Positions 10,781-22,108 of a stretch of DNA of 64,000 bases are shown here, piece after piece. Location of the stretch: assembly GCA_037501455.1 (NCBI GenBank), contig CM074862.1, forward strand, positions 63,581,501-63,645,500, given 5' to 3'. This stretch comes from Lantana camara (Eukaryota; Streptophyta; Magnoliopsida; Lamiales; Verbenaceae). The notes beneath the pieces are model-generated. The model searched no databases. It was given only the letters and a program-made list of their open reading frames with translations, and was not told the DNA's origin. Numbering within the stretch: position 1 is the stretch's first letter; every line of letters begins with the position of its first letter. The position numbers and the translations under genes are program-made.

Positions 10781-13770
10781 TGTAACGCCTCGACTTTTCA
10801 ATCGGAGAGGTATGACGTATGTGTTTATCAAATTGCGCGAATTAATTGTTTATAAGTGTTTTATATTTAATTTTATTATAAATTGTTATTATTTTATTTT
10901 ATTTTATTTTATTTCATTAAATTTTATTTCGTTAATTTAGTGTATTGAATTGATAATTAAGTGTTATGTTAATTAATCATGTTTTTAATTATATTATTAA
11001 TTTTAAGATTTCGTTGACTTGAGCTTTTAATTTAAAAATAGAATTTAAATTTGTTTATTTAATTTGGAATTGTTATGAATTTGTTAATGTTTTGCGCATG
11101 AGTGTTCTATTCGTGCTTCGTTCTTATTTGAATTGTGGAACAAAATCGGGGGCTAACGAGCAATTAGCGCACCCTTGGTTCCGTATGTGATATCTTGAGC
11201 TCGGGAACTCGGATTCGAGTTCCATTAACTTCGTTGAACTCGTATCGAAGATTCAGGTATAATAAATTTAGCCTCATATTTTTCCAAAGTCATTTGAACC
11301 TCCGAAATTCAACCGAAAGAAAAAACGGCGCCAAAACTGCCACATCTCACCAAAATAGCCATATCTCTCACCATACTTAACCAAATTAACCATGTTTTGA
11401 TTTGTGTGTATCTTGCTCGTTTTTGCTTCGATTCTTGATCCGTGAAGTGTTATGTGCTCCTTCATGTATCCTTGATCCATTTATTGCCTTGTATTTGATG
11501 TGCATGTCGAATTTGAAGCTTCACCATTGTTGAATCTTTGAGATTTTTGAAGCTTTTGGGTTACATGTTAAGTTCTTGGTTTGTCGGGTGAGTTGTGTGC
11601 TTTGTGGGGATCTTTTGCTGTGGTTTTGAAGGAGTCTTAGCTTGTTGTTGCTGCTGTGAATTGCTGCTACTTCCCTTGCCCTTGCTCTGTTCTTCCCCTG
11701 CATAAATGCTGCTGTAATTGTTGCGTGTTACGAGAAGAAAGACAACACAGCCGCGCCCAAATTCAATGAAAAATGGGCGAGGCCGTTTTGATGGTTCGAC
11801 TTGGCTACCAGAATTTTAGAAAATCGGACACAGCCGTGTCCATTTTCAACTAAAAACCAACACGGCCGTGTTCTACTTTCCAATTGTGTACTTTCTGAAT
11901 TTATTTTTGGCGCAGCAATTTTGTGTGATCAGTGCGTGTTTGTGCTCTGTTTCATGCATGGTTTAATTAGTGTGTGCATTGAGTTTGTGGTGTATGTATA
12001 ATATATATATATATTAATATATGCCTGCATGTTTTGTGTTTGTTAGTGTTTGCATGCATGTAGTGTATGTTTATTAATTGTTTGTGCATGGTTTACATAA
12101 TAATGCATGCATGATATAAGTATATATGTATATATATATATATATAATTACATGCATATTTATATATATATATATATATATATATAAATATATATATTAA
12201 ATTATATGTTAAATATTATTTAATTTAAGTATTATTTAATATATTGTAATTATTCTATGATTTTGGAATTAATTGTTACTTATTTCACTCTTAGCTATTT
12301 GAATGACTTGAATGTTTTTATTTATCTAATTTCTAATTGTAAACTTGACATATTTGAGTTATAAGTGTTATATGAAATTCTCGAATAATTATGAACGTTT
12401 CTAATATTGAATGAATTAATTGTTTATATGCATTAAATGCATTAATAGTGCACATGAACATCTTCATGATTTAATATCATTTCTTGTACATTCATATCAT
12501 ATTCGTTTCATTGTCGAGCGTCTTATATGGTTATTTGAGTTACACTTCACTTTCTTTGCACAGATTCGGGTTTGTTCGGAGGCGAGGGCGATCCTTGAGA
12601 TTCTTGCTCTTCTTCTTTTGCTCTTTTGAGGTGGGTTTCTCTTCTAATAGCTATGACAATCCAATATATCTCTTATGTAAAAGATTTGAGCCAAATTAGT
12701 ATATATATGTAGATCGAGTAATTTTCGGTAAATGATTTCAAACGTATGGCCCTTTATTTATGAACCCTACCTTATGATTTGGCGAGTGCATGATATGATT
12801 GAAATTGCACGGGCCCAGGGACTTAGTACATGTGGCTATCCGGGGAGGCAAGGGCCGATGGGGATCCCATGTACTTGTTCCAACCAAACTACGGTGATAC
12901 CGGCCCTCTCTAGGAGATTAGCGGGGAATGGGAGTTGAGTGCCCTTGGGGGATTCATGTACCCCCATTGGCTTATGTATGGACTGGTGGCCGGGTCTTGC
13001 AAGCCCGCCCACCTCCCGGAGGAAGAAGGTGTATATGTATGATTATGAATCGTATGAATGTGAACAAAAGAATATATGTATGATCATGAATGAATAATGA
13101 TTATGAATACACAAGGTGTTGGTTGGAGCTAATGCACGCCCCCTCGCTAGGGCCATGAATATCCCAATGATTAAATATGATAGTGGTAATCCCGATTATG
13201 TCTTCTTTTGTTTTACCGACTTGGGAAAATTACTCTAAAACCTCATTTGGGATTATTGCTTGCATGTATGTGTTTAATTCCGCGATAATTATATTTATAC
13301 CCTGTTTTATACCCACCAGTCTCTTTTAGACTGAACCTGGTTTGTTTTTCAGTTGTTTTGTGCAGGTTAAGGAGTGCTAGGCGGGAATACAAGTCGTCTA
13401 GGTCTTGCATTGGTGTTTAGCACTCTCATTTTGTTACACTTGCACTCATGATATTATTTTGATATATGATCATGTGTATGGAGCGTTTATGTTGTTAGAC
13501 CGTGGAATACTTGGCTTGACTTTGTATATCTATTTTGGAGCTTGGTGGCTCACTGTATATATGTATATGTTGATCTTGCTTCCGCATTTTTGTTATCGCT
13601 CTGATTTTTATATCATCTTGATCTTGAATGGTTTAAGGGTTAGTCCCGCGTAGCATAGCGTGTGTGTTGTGTCCCCGTTCGCCGTGATTTGGCACGTGTA
13701 TGGACTTCCATTTCATATGCGGGTCGGGTCTCGGTGTGGGGGATGTGGTACCTTGCGCTCGGGTGCTACA
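10781..13770 (+). repeat. Element A 5' LTR
   Basis: It runs from TGTAACGCCTCGAC to CTCGGGTGCTACA and pairs with 18547-21692. GAGCA flanks the element on both sides (10776-10780 and 21693-21697). It is ~155 bp shorter than its partner. A ~295-bp gap at 11400/11401 removes the stretch that in the 3' LTR holds the putative first exon and splice donor, while ~170 bp at about 12370-12540 is kept only here. It retains an exon-like block (12564-12630), the CAGTCT/AGACTG hairpin (13317-13333), acceptors ending at 13352 and 13365, and dyads at 11826-11841 and 11859-11872. Confidence 0.9.
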
Positions 13771-13778
13771 TCCTTAAG

Positions 13779-13790
13779 TGGTATCAGAGC
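13779..13790 (+). promoter_or_regulatory. Element A primer binding site
   Basis: TGGTATCAGAGC, 8 bp after the LTR end, is the consensus start of the plant initiator-Met-tRNA primer site for minus-strand DNA synthesis. The next bases (TTAGGG) leave the consensus, so pairing is limited to about 12 bp. Confidence 0.9.
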
Positions 13791-13984
13791 TTAGGGTTGC
13801 AAAACCCGGGCTCTCGTGTTGTGTCGAGTCATTTAAGTCGTTCGTCTTTAGGAACAACTTATCAACGTGTTGCATATGCATTCTTTACATGTTTATGTGC
13901 TCTAAATTTCGAATTTTGAATGAGTTAATTGCATTCTCATGCATGGACTAAAGATAGCATGCATTTCCGTGTTTGTTGGACAGG

Positions 13985-15060
13985 ATGCCTCCACGTAGAC
14001 ACCGTGAGAGATCTCCCTGGGGACGCCGTCATCATGACCGATCTCCTACGCCACAACCACAAGAACCACAACCACAAGCTCCTCTAATAGATATGGGGAA
14101 TTTCATGGAAGCAGTTTTCAATTATGTCGAGCATCGGAGAACTCAAGCTCCCCCACCACAACAAGCAGAAGAACCGGCTCCGCCACCCAACAATAATAAT
14201 AGGGATCCTCATGGGGTGTTTCTGAGCTACAATCCCCCTAGGTTTTCTGGTTCTATTGATGATGCGGTTTCAGAGGGGTGGTTGACTCGATTGGAGAGGA
14301 TTTATGGAGTCCGACAATTCACTACTCAAGAGAGGACTCAATTTGCCATATTTCAACTAGATGGCGATGCTTACGAATGGTGGGAAAGGACAAGAGAAAA
14401 ACTTGAAGTGGATGGAGAAGAAATCACTTGGGAGGTGTTCAAAAGGGCATTCCGGGAGTGCTATGTACCTGAGGTGGTCCGGGAACGCGAGGAACAAGAA
14501 TTTATGGTTTTGAAGCAAGGAAACCGAATCGTGGCTCAATACCTTGCTTTCTTTAATAGGCTTAGGAGATATGCTCCTCATATCACTAGGGATGAGAAAA
14601 GAAAAGCGACGAAGTTCATTGCGGGTTTGAGGCAGGATCTAAGACATGGGCATGCCGGTCATAACTTCGAGTCGTTTGCCGACACCGTGTAAAGGGCTTT
14701 GGTGTAAGAGGAAGAGTACAAAAAGAAGGATCCGGTCTATAGGGCACCAATGGGAAGAGGTTCTGGATCAGATTCGGGGAAGAGACCGATGGTTCCCTCT
14801 ACTCCCCTACCCAAGGGTCTTTTTAAGAAGCCTCGGTATGGAGGACAAGGTTCTCAGGCTGCACCAGCTCGACCAAAGCCTCTATCAATGGCACCGGCAT
14901 CTACCACCTCACGCCAAGATGTACCTCCATGTACTTATTGCGGGGACCGACCCATACCTACAACAACTGCTGAAGAAGTTTGGGTTTATGTCTCATATGT
15001 GGAAAAGGTGACCATATGGCGGATACTTGTCCTGACAAGGCCCCAGGATTTCGAAGGGGA
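13985..15060 (+). pseudogene. Element A gag (broken)
   Basis: Gag would form the virus-like particle. I take the ATG at 13985 (MPPRRHRERSP), the start shared with C and D; it follows a CAG acceptor-like site by one base. About 235 codons stay open. Residues 1-75 are basic then proline/glutamine-rich. About 80-235 is the retrotransposon gag domain (WLTRLERIYG, AYEWWERTREKL, FRECYVPEVV, MVLKQG). Stops at 14690 and 14705 interrupt the frame, and a frameshift near 14940-14980 splits the zinc-knuckle region. The CLICGKGDHMADTC knuckle (C-X2-C-X4-H-X4-C, ~14986-15027) is then read in the pol frame. In D the gag and pol regions share one frame, so A probably began as a single gag-pol frame. It cannot make full Gag as it stands. 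Confidence 0.9.
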
Positions 15061-18000
15061 GTTCCAAAGCCACTGATCCAAGCCCGCACATATGCCCTGG
15101 AGGGCGAGGAACAGGATGCAGAAGTCGACCCTACCGCAGTGGTGGAAGGTACTATATGCATTCATACCATGAACATTCAGGCACTTTTCGATCCGGGTGC
15201 CACACATTCTTTTATTTCTTGTGATCTTGTTGCTACTATGTGCCTACCTGTTATTTCTCTATCTTCTTGTTATTTGGTGAGTTCTCCCCTCGGTGGAAGT
15301 CTTCAGACAGATTAGATGGTTCGGAATTGTTCATTTTTGTTAGAAGGAAAAGATTACCCGGCTGATCTTATCGTTATGCCCATGAAGAAGTATGGGGTCA
15401 TATTGGGTATGGATTGGTTATTTCGGCATCGGGCCAATGTTGACTGTTTTGCCAAGAAGGTTATTTTGGGTGAAGAATTAGTGTTTGGTAGTAGATCGAA
15501 ATCGGTATCTCTCTTATCTTTTATGGAAGCTTATAAGTTAATGAGAGAAGGAGCAACGGGATTTATTGCTTATCCTCTCAATAAGCCGAAAGATCAAGTT
15601 AAGTTCGAGGATACAGCCGTTGTAAAAGAATTTCACGATATGTTTTCGGAAAATTTGGGTTCGTTACCACCGGATCGAGAGATTAAATTTGTGATAGATT
15701 TATATCCGGGATCCGAGCCGTATTCCAAGACCCCTTATCGGATGGCACCAGCCGAATTGAAAGAGTTAAAGATTCAACTTGAAGAGTTGCTTAAGATTGG
15801 GTATATTCGGCCTAGTTCTTCACCTTGGGGTGCACCGGTTCTTTTAGTTAAGAAGAAAGATGGAACCTTAAGAATGTGCATTGATTATCGGGAGCTTAAT
15901 CGGATGATCATAAAGAACAAGTATCCTTTACCCCATATTGATGATTTATTCGACATGTTACAAGGTTCGGGGGTATATTCAAAGTTGGACTTGAGACAAG
16001 GATACTACCAATTGAAAATCCGGGAAGAGGACATTCCGAAGTCGGGATTTAACACCCGGTATGGGCATTATGAGTTTGTAGTGATGCCTTTTGGATTAAC
16101 TAATGCCCCGGCTACTTTCATGGATATGATGCATCGGATTTTTCGGCCCTACTTAGATAAGTTTGTGGTGATATTCATCGATGACATCCTTGTTTATTCG
16201 TGAACTCCGAAAGATCATGCCAGGCATCTCAAAATTGTGTTGGACACTTTGAGAGAACATCGGTTATATGCCAAGTTTAGCAAATGCGAGTTCTGGATTG
16301 ATCGGGTAGCATTTTTGGGCCATATCATCTCAAGGAAAGGTTTGGAAGTAGATCCTTCTAAGATTGAGACGGTTATTCAGTGGCAAAGCCTGAAAAATGC
16401 TTCAGAAGTAAGGAGTTTCTTGGGTTTTGCAGGCTACTATAGGAGATTCGTACAGGATTTCTCAAAGATTGTTGCTCCTTTAACCCGATTGACTAAGAAA
16501 AAGGTTAAATTCGAGTGGGATGATAAGTGCGAGGCGAGTTTTCAACTCTTAAAGGAAAAGTTGACCACTGCACCTGTGTTAGCACTTCCCAAAGGCACAG
16601 AAGGATACACAGTTTATATAGACGCCTCAAAAGAGGGTTTGGGATGTCTGTTGATGCAGAATGGAAGGGTAATCGCCTATGCCTCAAGGAAATTAAAGGA
16701 TCATGAACAGAACTACCCCACTCACGATCTCGAGCTAGCGTCTGTGATCTCTGCTTGGGGTAAGTGGAGACACTATCTTTATGGAATAACGTTCGAGATC
16801 TTTTCCGACCACAAAAGTCTCCAGTATTTATTTTCTCAGAAGGAGTTGAATAAGAGACAACAGCGTTGGATGGAAACGCTAGCGGATTATGAGTGTACAA
16901 TTCGATACCATCCCGGCAAAGCCAACCTGGTCGCGGATGCGCTTAGTAGGAAGGATAGTGTGTCCAATGTGAAGGTGGAATTTGGAGATGAGAATGAGTC
17001 GTTCAAGTTAAGGGCTAGTATTCGGAATATTACGGTTCAACCGGATCTCAGGCAGAGATTATTTGATGCATAGAGGATTGATCCCGAAATTCAGAAATTA
17101 GCTGAGAAAGCTCGAGCTGATTCAAAATGTCCGTTTGGGTTTGATGATACGGGACTTCTAAGATTCAAGAATAGAGTTGTTGTGCCGGGAGAGTTGAAAA
17201 GGATTATACTTGAAGAGGCTCATCGGTCAGGGTATTCGATACATCCCGGAGGAAACAAGATGTATAAGGATTTAAAACAATTTTATTGGTGGAATGGCTT
17301 GAAACGGGATGTGATCAATTTCGTGAAGCATTGTACGACCTGTCAAGTGGTAAAAGCAGAACATCAAAAGCCATCGGGGCTATTTCAACCATTGCCTATC
17401 CCGGAGTGGAAATGAGAACAAATAGCTATGGATTTTGTTTCGGGATTACCAAGGGTAAGAGGAGGTCTTGATGGAATTTGGGTTATTGTGGACAGGTTGA
17501 CAAAATCGGCTCATTTTCTTGCCATCAGAATGTTCGATAAAGTGAGTAAGTTAGCTAAGAAGTATAATGATGAGATTGTCAGGATTCATGGAGTCCCCGT
17601 TAGCATTGTCTCCGATCGGGATCCAAGATTTACTTCACGGTTTTGGTAAGAATTACAGAAGTGTTTGGGAACAAGGCTTCAATTCAGCACAACTTTCCAT
17701 CCTCAGACAGACTGACAATCAGAGAGGTTGATTAAGTATCTGGAGGATATGTTGAGAGCATGTGCATTGGACTTTCAAAGCTCTTGGAATGAACAATTGC
17801 CATTAATCGAGTTCACCTACAACAATAGCTATCAAGCCTCGATAGAGATGGCCCCTTATGAGGCTCTCTACGGACGTAAATGTAGATCTCCATTGTTCTT
17901 TGACTTGGAGGAATGGAATTGGACTAAACAAGAAGTTGTTAAAAGAGGGGAGAAGAAGGAAAAACCCTCTAAGGCTGTACAAGAGGCTATTGACAAGGTC

Positions 18001-18513
18001 CAAATAATTAGACAACGGATGAAGGCCTCTCAGGATCGGCAAGAGAGTTATGCAGACCTTCGGAGAAAGAATCTTGAATTTTAGGTTGGAGACAGGGTTT
18101 TCTTAAAGGCATCTCCACGGAAATGGTTCTCAAGGATTGGTCGAGGAGGAAAATTAAACCCTCGGTATATGGGACCGTATGAGATTTTAGAGAAGATTGG
18201 GGATACGGCCTATCGATTGGATTTGCCTCTGAGTTTGACTGGAATTCATAACGTGTTTCATGTTTCACAACTCCGAAAATATTATCAAGACGAATCTGAG
18301 GTTCTACCGGTTGAAGAAGTGGAATTAGAAACGAATCTCACCTTCGTTCAGAAGCCAAATAAGATATTGGATCGGAAATTTCAGGAACTTCGAAATCGGC
18401 ATATTCCACTAGTCAAGGTTCTTTGGAGAAGTGATAAAACCGAAGAGGCTACGTGGGAGACGGAGGAGAAGATGAGAATGTTTTACCCCGAGTTGTTTCC
18501 GGGCGAGCAGTGA
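15061..18513 (+). pseudogene. Element A pol: protease, RT, RNase H, integrase, chromodomain (broken by stops)
   Basis: All domains lie in one frame. Protease has FDPGATHSFIS (catalytic Asp codon 15190-15192) and GMDWL. RT spans about 15760-16360, with [22 protein letters not shown] and the active-site FIDD at 16174-16185. RNase H covers about 16600-16960 ([34 protein letters not shown]). Integrase has the H-H then C-X2-C zinc site (17221-17343), core Asp residues in MDFVSG and IVSDRDP, and QSERLIK. The chromodomain covers about 18380-18500 (LDRKFQELRNRHIPL, EEATWETEEKMR). Stops lie at 15313, 16201, 17071, 17413, 17647, 17713 and 18082; I see no frameshift after the knuckle. Most are transitions, as expected from decay of methylated repeats. 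The frame ends at TGA 18511, which is also the foot of the hairpin before the polypurine tract. The chromodomain marks a chromovirus. Confidence 0.93.
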
Positions 18514-18546
18514 ATCTGAGGACGAATTTTTTTAAGGGGGAGAGAT
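18511..18546 (+). promoter_or_regulatory. Element A stop/hairpin/polypurine module
   Basis: The pol stop TGA (18511) is followed by GAATCTG, AGGA, then CGAATTT and TTTAAGGGGGAGAGAT up to the LTR. The purine run primes plus-strand synthesis. The hairpin seen in B, D1 and E is damaged here: its right arm no longer matches well. Confidence 0.8.
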
Positions 18547-20034
18547 TGTAACGCCTCGACTTTTCAATCGTAGAGGTATGACGTATGTGTTTATCAAATT
18601 GCACGAATTAATTGTTTATAAGTGTTTTATATTTAATTTTATTATAAATTGTTATTATTTTATTTTATTTCGTTAATTTAGTGTATTTAATTGATAATTA
18701 AGTGTTATGTTAATTAATCATGTTTTTAATTATATTATTAATTTTAAAATTTCGTTGACTAGAGTTTTTAATTTAAAAATAGAATTTCAATTTGTTTATT
18801 TAATTTGGAATTGTTGTGAATTTGTTAATGTTTTGCGCATGAGTGTTTTATTCGTGCTTCGTTCTTATTTGAATTGTGGAACCAAATCGGCGGCTAACGA
18901 GCAATTAGCGCACCCTTGGTTCCGTATGTGATATCTTGAGCTCGGGAACTCGGATTCGAGTTCCGTCAACTTTTTTGAACTCGAATCGAGGATTCGGGTT
19001 TAATAAATTTAGCCTCATATTTTTCCAAAGTCATTTGAACCTCCGAAATTCAACCGAAAGACAAAACGACGCCAAAACTACCACATCTCACCAAAATAGC
19101 CATATCTCTCACCATACTTAACCAAATTAACCATGGTTTGACTTTTTGGAAAGATAACTCAACCCTCTATCAGCCTCATCCACTCCCATTCGAACCACAG
19201 CCAAGAATTGAGAGTAAATTCAGCCACAAACCCCTGCTTTCCAGTTTTCCCGTCACTTTGAAATCCTTGAAGAAATTGAGCTCGTAACTTGTCCAAACTT
19301 CATCCAATCAAAGAGGTAAGCATATATTATTGTTTTCCACATCTTGATACAACTTTTAAGCCTTGAATCTTTGATTTTGAGCATGATTTGAGTGAGTTTT
19401 GAGCTTGGGCATGAATAGTTACGGGTTTGTGTACATTTGTGTGTATCTTGCTCGTTTTTGCTTCGATTCTTGATCCGTGAAGTGTTATGTGCTCCTTCAT
19501 GTATCCTTGATCCATTTATTGCCTTGTATTTGATGTGTATGTCAAATTTGAAGCTCCACCATTGTTGAATCTTTGAGATTTTTGAAGCTTTTGGGTTACA
19601 TGTTAAGTTCTTGGTTTGCCGGGTGAGTTGTGTGCTTTGTGGGGATCTTTTGCTACGGTTTTGAGGGAGTCTTAGCTTGTTATTGCTGCTGTGAATTGCT
19701 GCTACTTCCGTTGCCCTTGCTCTGTTCTTCCCCTGCATATTTGCTGCTGCAATTGCTGCGTGTTGCCAGAAGAAAGGCAACACAGCCGCGCGCAAATTCA
19801 ATGAAAAATGGGCGAGGCCGTGTTGATGGTTCGACTTGGCTACCATAATTTTATAAAAACGGACACAGCCGTGTCCATTTTTAACTAAAAACCAACACGG
19901 CCGTGTCCTACTTTCCAATTGTGTAATTTCTGAATTTATTTTTGGCACAGCAGTTTTCTGTGATCAGTGCGTGTTTGTGCTCTGATTCATGCATGGTTTA
20001 ATTACCGTGTGCATGGAGTTTGTGGTGTATGTAT

Positions 20035-20098
<64 letters not shown>

Positions 20099-20247
20099 TG
20101 CATGTTTTGTGTTTGTTAGTGTTTGCATGCATAGAGTGTATGTTTATTAATTGTTTGTGCATGGTTTACATAGTAATGCATGCATGATATAAGTATATAT
20201 ATATATTGCATTATGTACGTATATATATATATATATAATTACATGCA

Positions 20248-20282
<35 letters not shown>

Positions 20283-21692
20283 TTATATGTTAAGTATTAT
20301 TTAATTTAAGTATTATTTACTTAGTATTATTTAATATATTGTAATTATTCTATGATTTTGGAATTAATTGTTACTTATTTCACTCTTACCTATTTGAATG
20401 ACTTGAATGTTTTTATTTATCTAATTTCTAATTGTAAACTTGACATATTTGAGTTATAGTCATTTGAGTTACACTTCACTTTCTTTGCACAGATTCGGGT
20501 TTGGTCGGAGGCGACGGCGATCCTTGAGATTCTTGCTGTTTTTCTTTTGCTCTTTTGAGGTGGGTTTCTCTTCTAATAGCTACGACAACCCAATATATCC
20601 CTTATATGAAAGATTTGAGCCGAATTAATATATATATGTAGATCGAGTCATTTTGGGTAAATGATTTCAAACGTATGACCCTTTATTTATGAACCCTACC
20701 TTATGATTTGGCGAGTGCATGATATGATTGAAATTGCACGGGCCCAGGGACTTAGTACATGTGGCTATCCGGGAGGCAAGGGCCGACGGGGATCCCATGT
20801 ACTAGTTCCAACCAAACTACGGTGATACCAGCCCTCGCTAGGAGATTGGCGAGGAATGGGAGCTGAGTGCCCTTGGGGGATTCATGTACCCCCATTGGCC
20901 TATGTATGGACCGGTGGCCGGGTCTTGCAAGCCCGCCCACCACCCGGAGGAAGAAGGTGTATATGTATGATTATGAATCGTATGAATGTGCACAAAAGAA
21001 TATATGTATGATCATAAATGAATAATGATGATGAATACACAAGGTGTTGGTTAGAGCTAATGCACGCCCCCTCGCCAGGGCCATGAATATCCTAATGATT
21101 AAATATGATAGTGGTAATCCCGATGATGTGTTCTTTTGTTTTACCCACTTGGGAAAATTACTCTAAAACCTCATTTGGGATTATTGCTTGCATGTTAAAT
21201 CCCACGATAATTATATTTATACCCTGTTTTATACCCACCAGTCTCTTTTAGACTGAACCCGGTTTGTTTTTCAGTTGTTTTGTGCAGGTTAAGGAGTGCT
21301 ATGCGGGAATACAAGTCGTCTAGGTCTTGCATTGGTGTTTAGCACTCTCATTTTGTTACACTTGCACTCATGATATTATTTTGATATATGATCATGTGTA
21401 TGGAGCATCTATGTTGTTAGACCGTGGAATACTTGGTTGGACTTTGTATATCTATTTTGGAGCTTGGTGGCTCATTGTATATATGTATATGTTGATCTTG
21501 CTTCCGCATTTTTGTTATCGCTCGGATTTTTATATCATCTTGATCTTGAATGGTTTAAGGGTTAGTCCCGCCTAGCATAGCGTGTGTGTTGTGTCCCCGT
21601 TTGCCGTGATTTGGCACGTGTATGGACTTCCATTTCATATGTGGGTCGGGTCTCGGTGCGGGGGATGTGGTACCTTGTGCTCGGGTGCTACA
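18547..21692 (+). repeat. Element A 3' LTR
   Basis: TGTAACGCCTCGAC to CTCGGGTGCTACA, followed by GAGCA. It keeps the putative leader-splicing layout complete: donor AGAG/GTAAGC (boundary 19315), exon-like block 20493-20559 between TTTGCACAG and GTGGGT, hairpin CAGTCT/AGACTG at 21239-21255, acceptor ending at 21287. Dyads are GGACACAGCCGTGTCC (19861-19876) and ACACGGCCGTGT (19895-19906). A CTCGCTA/TGGCGAG hairpin lies at 20834-20853. Confidence 0.9.
20035..20096. repeat. (TA)n microsatellite
   Basis: About 60 bp of nearly pure TA in the A 3' LTR. The 5' LTR has a much shorter run at 11998-12018. Confidence 0.9.
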
Positions 21693-22108
21693 GAGCATGA
21701 CCAAGAGGCAATTTAAAACTTGAGGTCGAGGTCAAAGAAATAATTGGTAGAAACAACGAAAATGCAATTAAGGAAGGTCTGGGAAACTTTATGGTGGGGA
21801 GCGAAGATGAATAAGACGACTTTAAGGGTGACCCTTAAAATTAGAGCTAGGCCACTAAATTCGGATTGAAAATTCTCACGGGGAATAGAGAGGATAGCTC
21901 GTCGAATCTTTCTACGTATGTAAGTCGGTTTGAAGATAAGGGAGTTTTGAAGGAGTTTAAGAAAACTCCTAAGTTGAGTTGTCTAGAGAGAATCGATTCA
22001 AGTTATCACAGAAGAGAGATGCGATCAATAAAGCTTGGTTCAATAAGTTCGGGAAGAGATTTAAGAAGCGACAAACCGGCAAGGATGAACATTGGAAAAT
22101 TTTAAATC
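21693..22108 (+). mobile_element. Element B internal region, second segment
   Basis: It starts with the right copy of GAGCA and is interrupted after AAATC (22104-22108) by a solo LTR. It is purine-rich like 8838-10780. A 79-codon open frame at 21866-22105 has no family I recognise and is cut by the insertion. Two TSD-bounded insertions on either side make it part of the same host as 25640-26682. Confidence 0.65.

Noticed and set aside
13779..13800. tRNA-like sequence after LTRs
   Set aside because: TGGTATCAGAGC is complementary to the 3' end of a tRNA and is a primer binding site. No cloverleaf is present.
16505..16900. Minus-strand 131-codon open frame
   Set aside because: It lies antisense to the clear RT/RNase H sequence of element A. 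Other minus-strand frames inside pol (17803, 44183, 51934) are rejected for the same reason.
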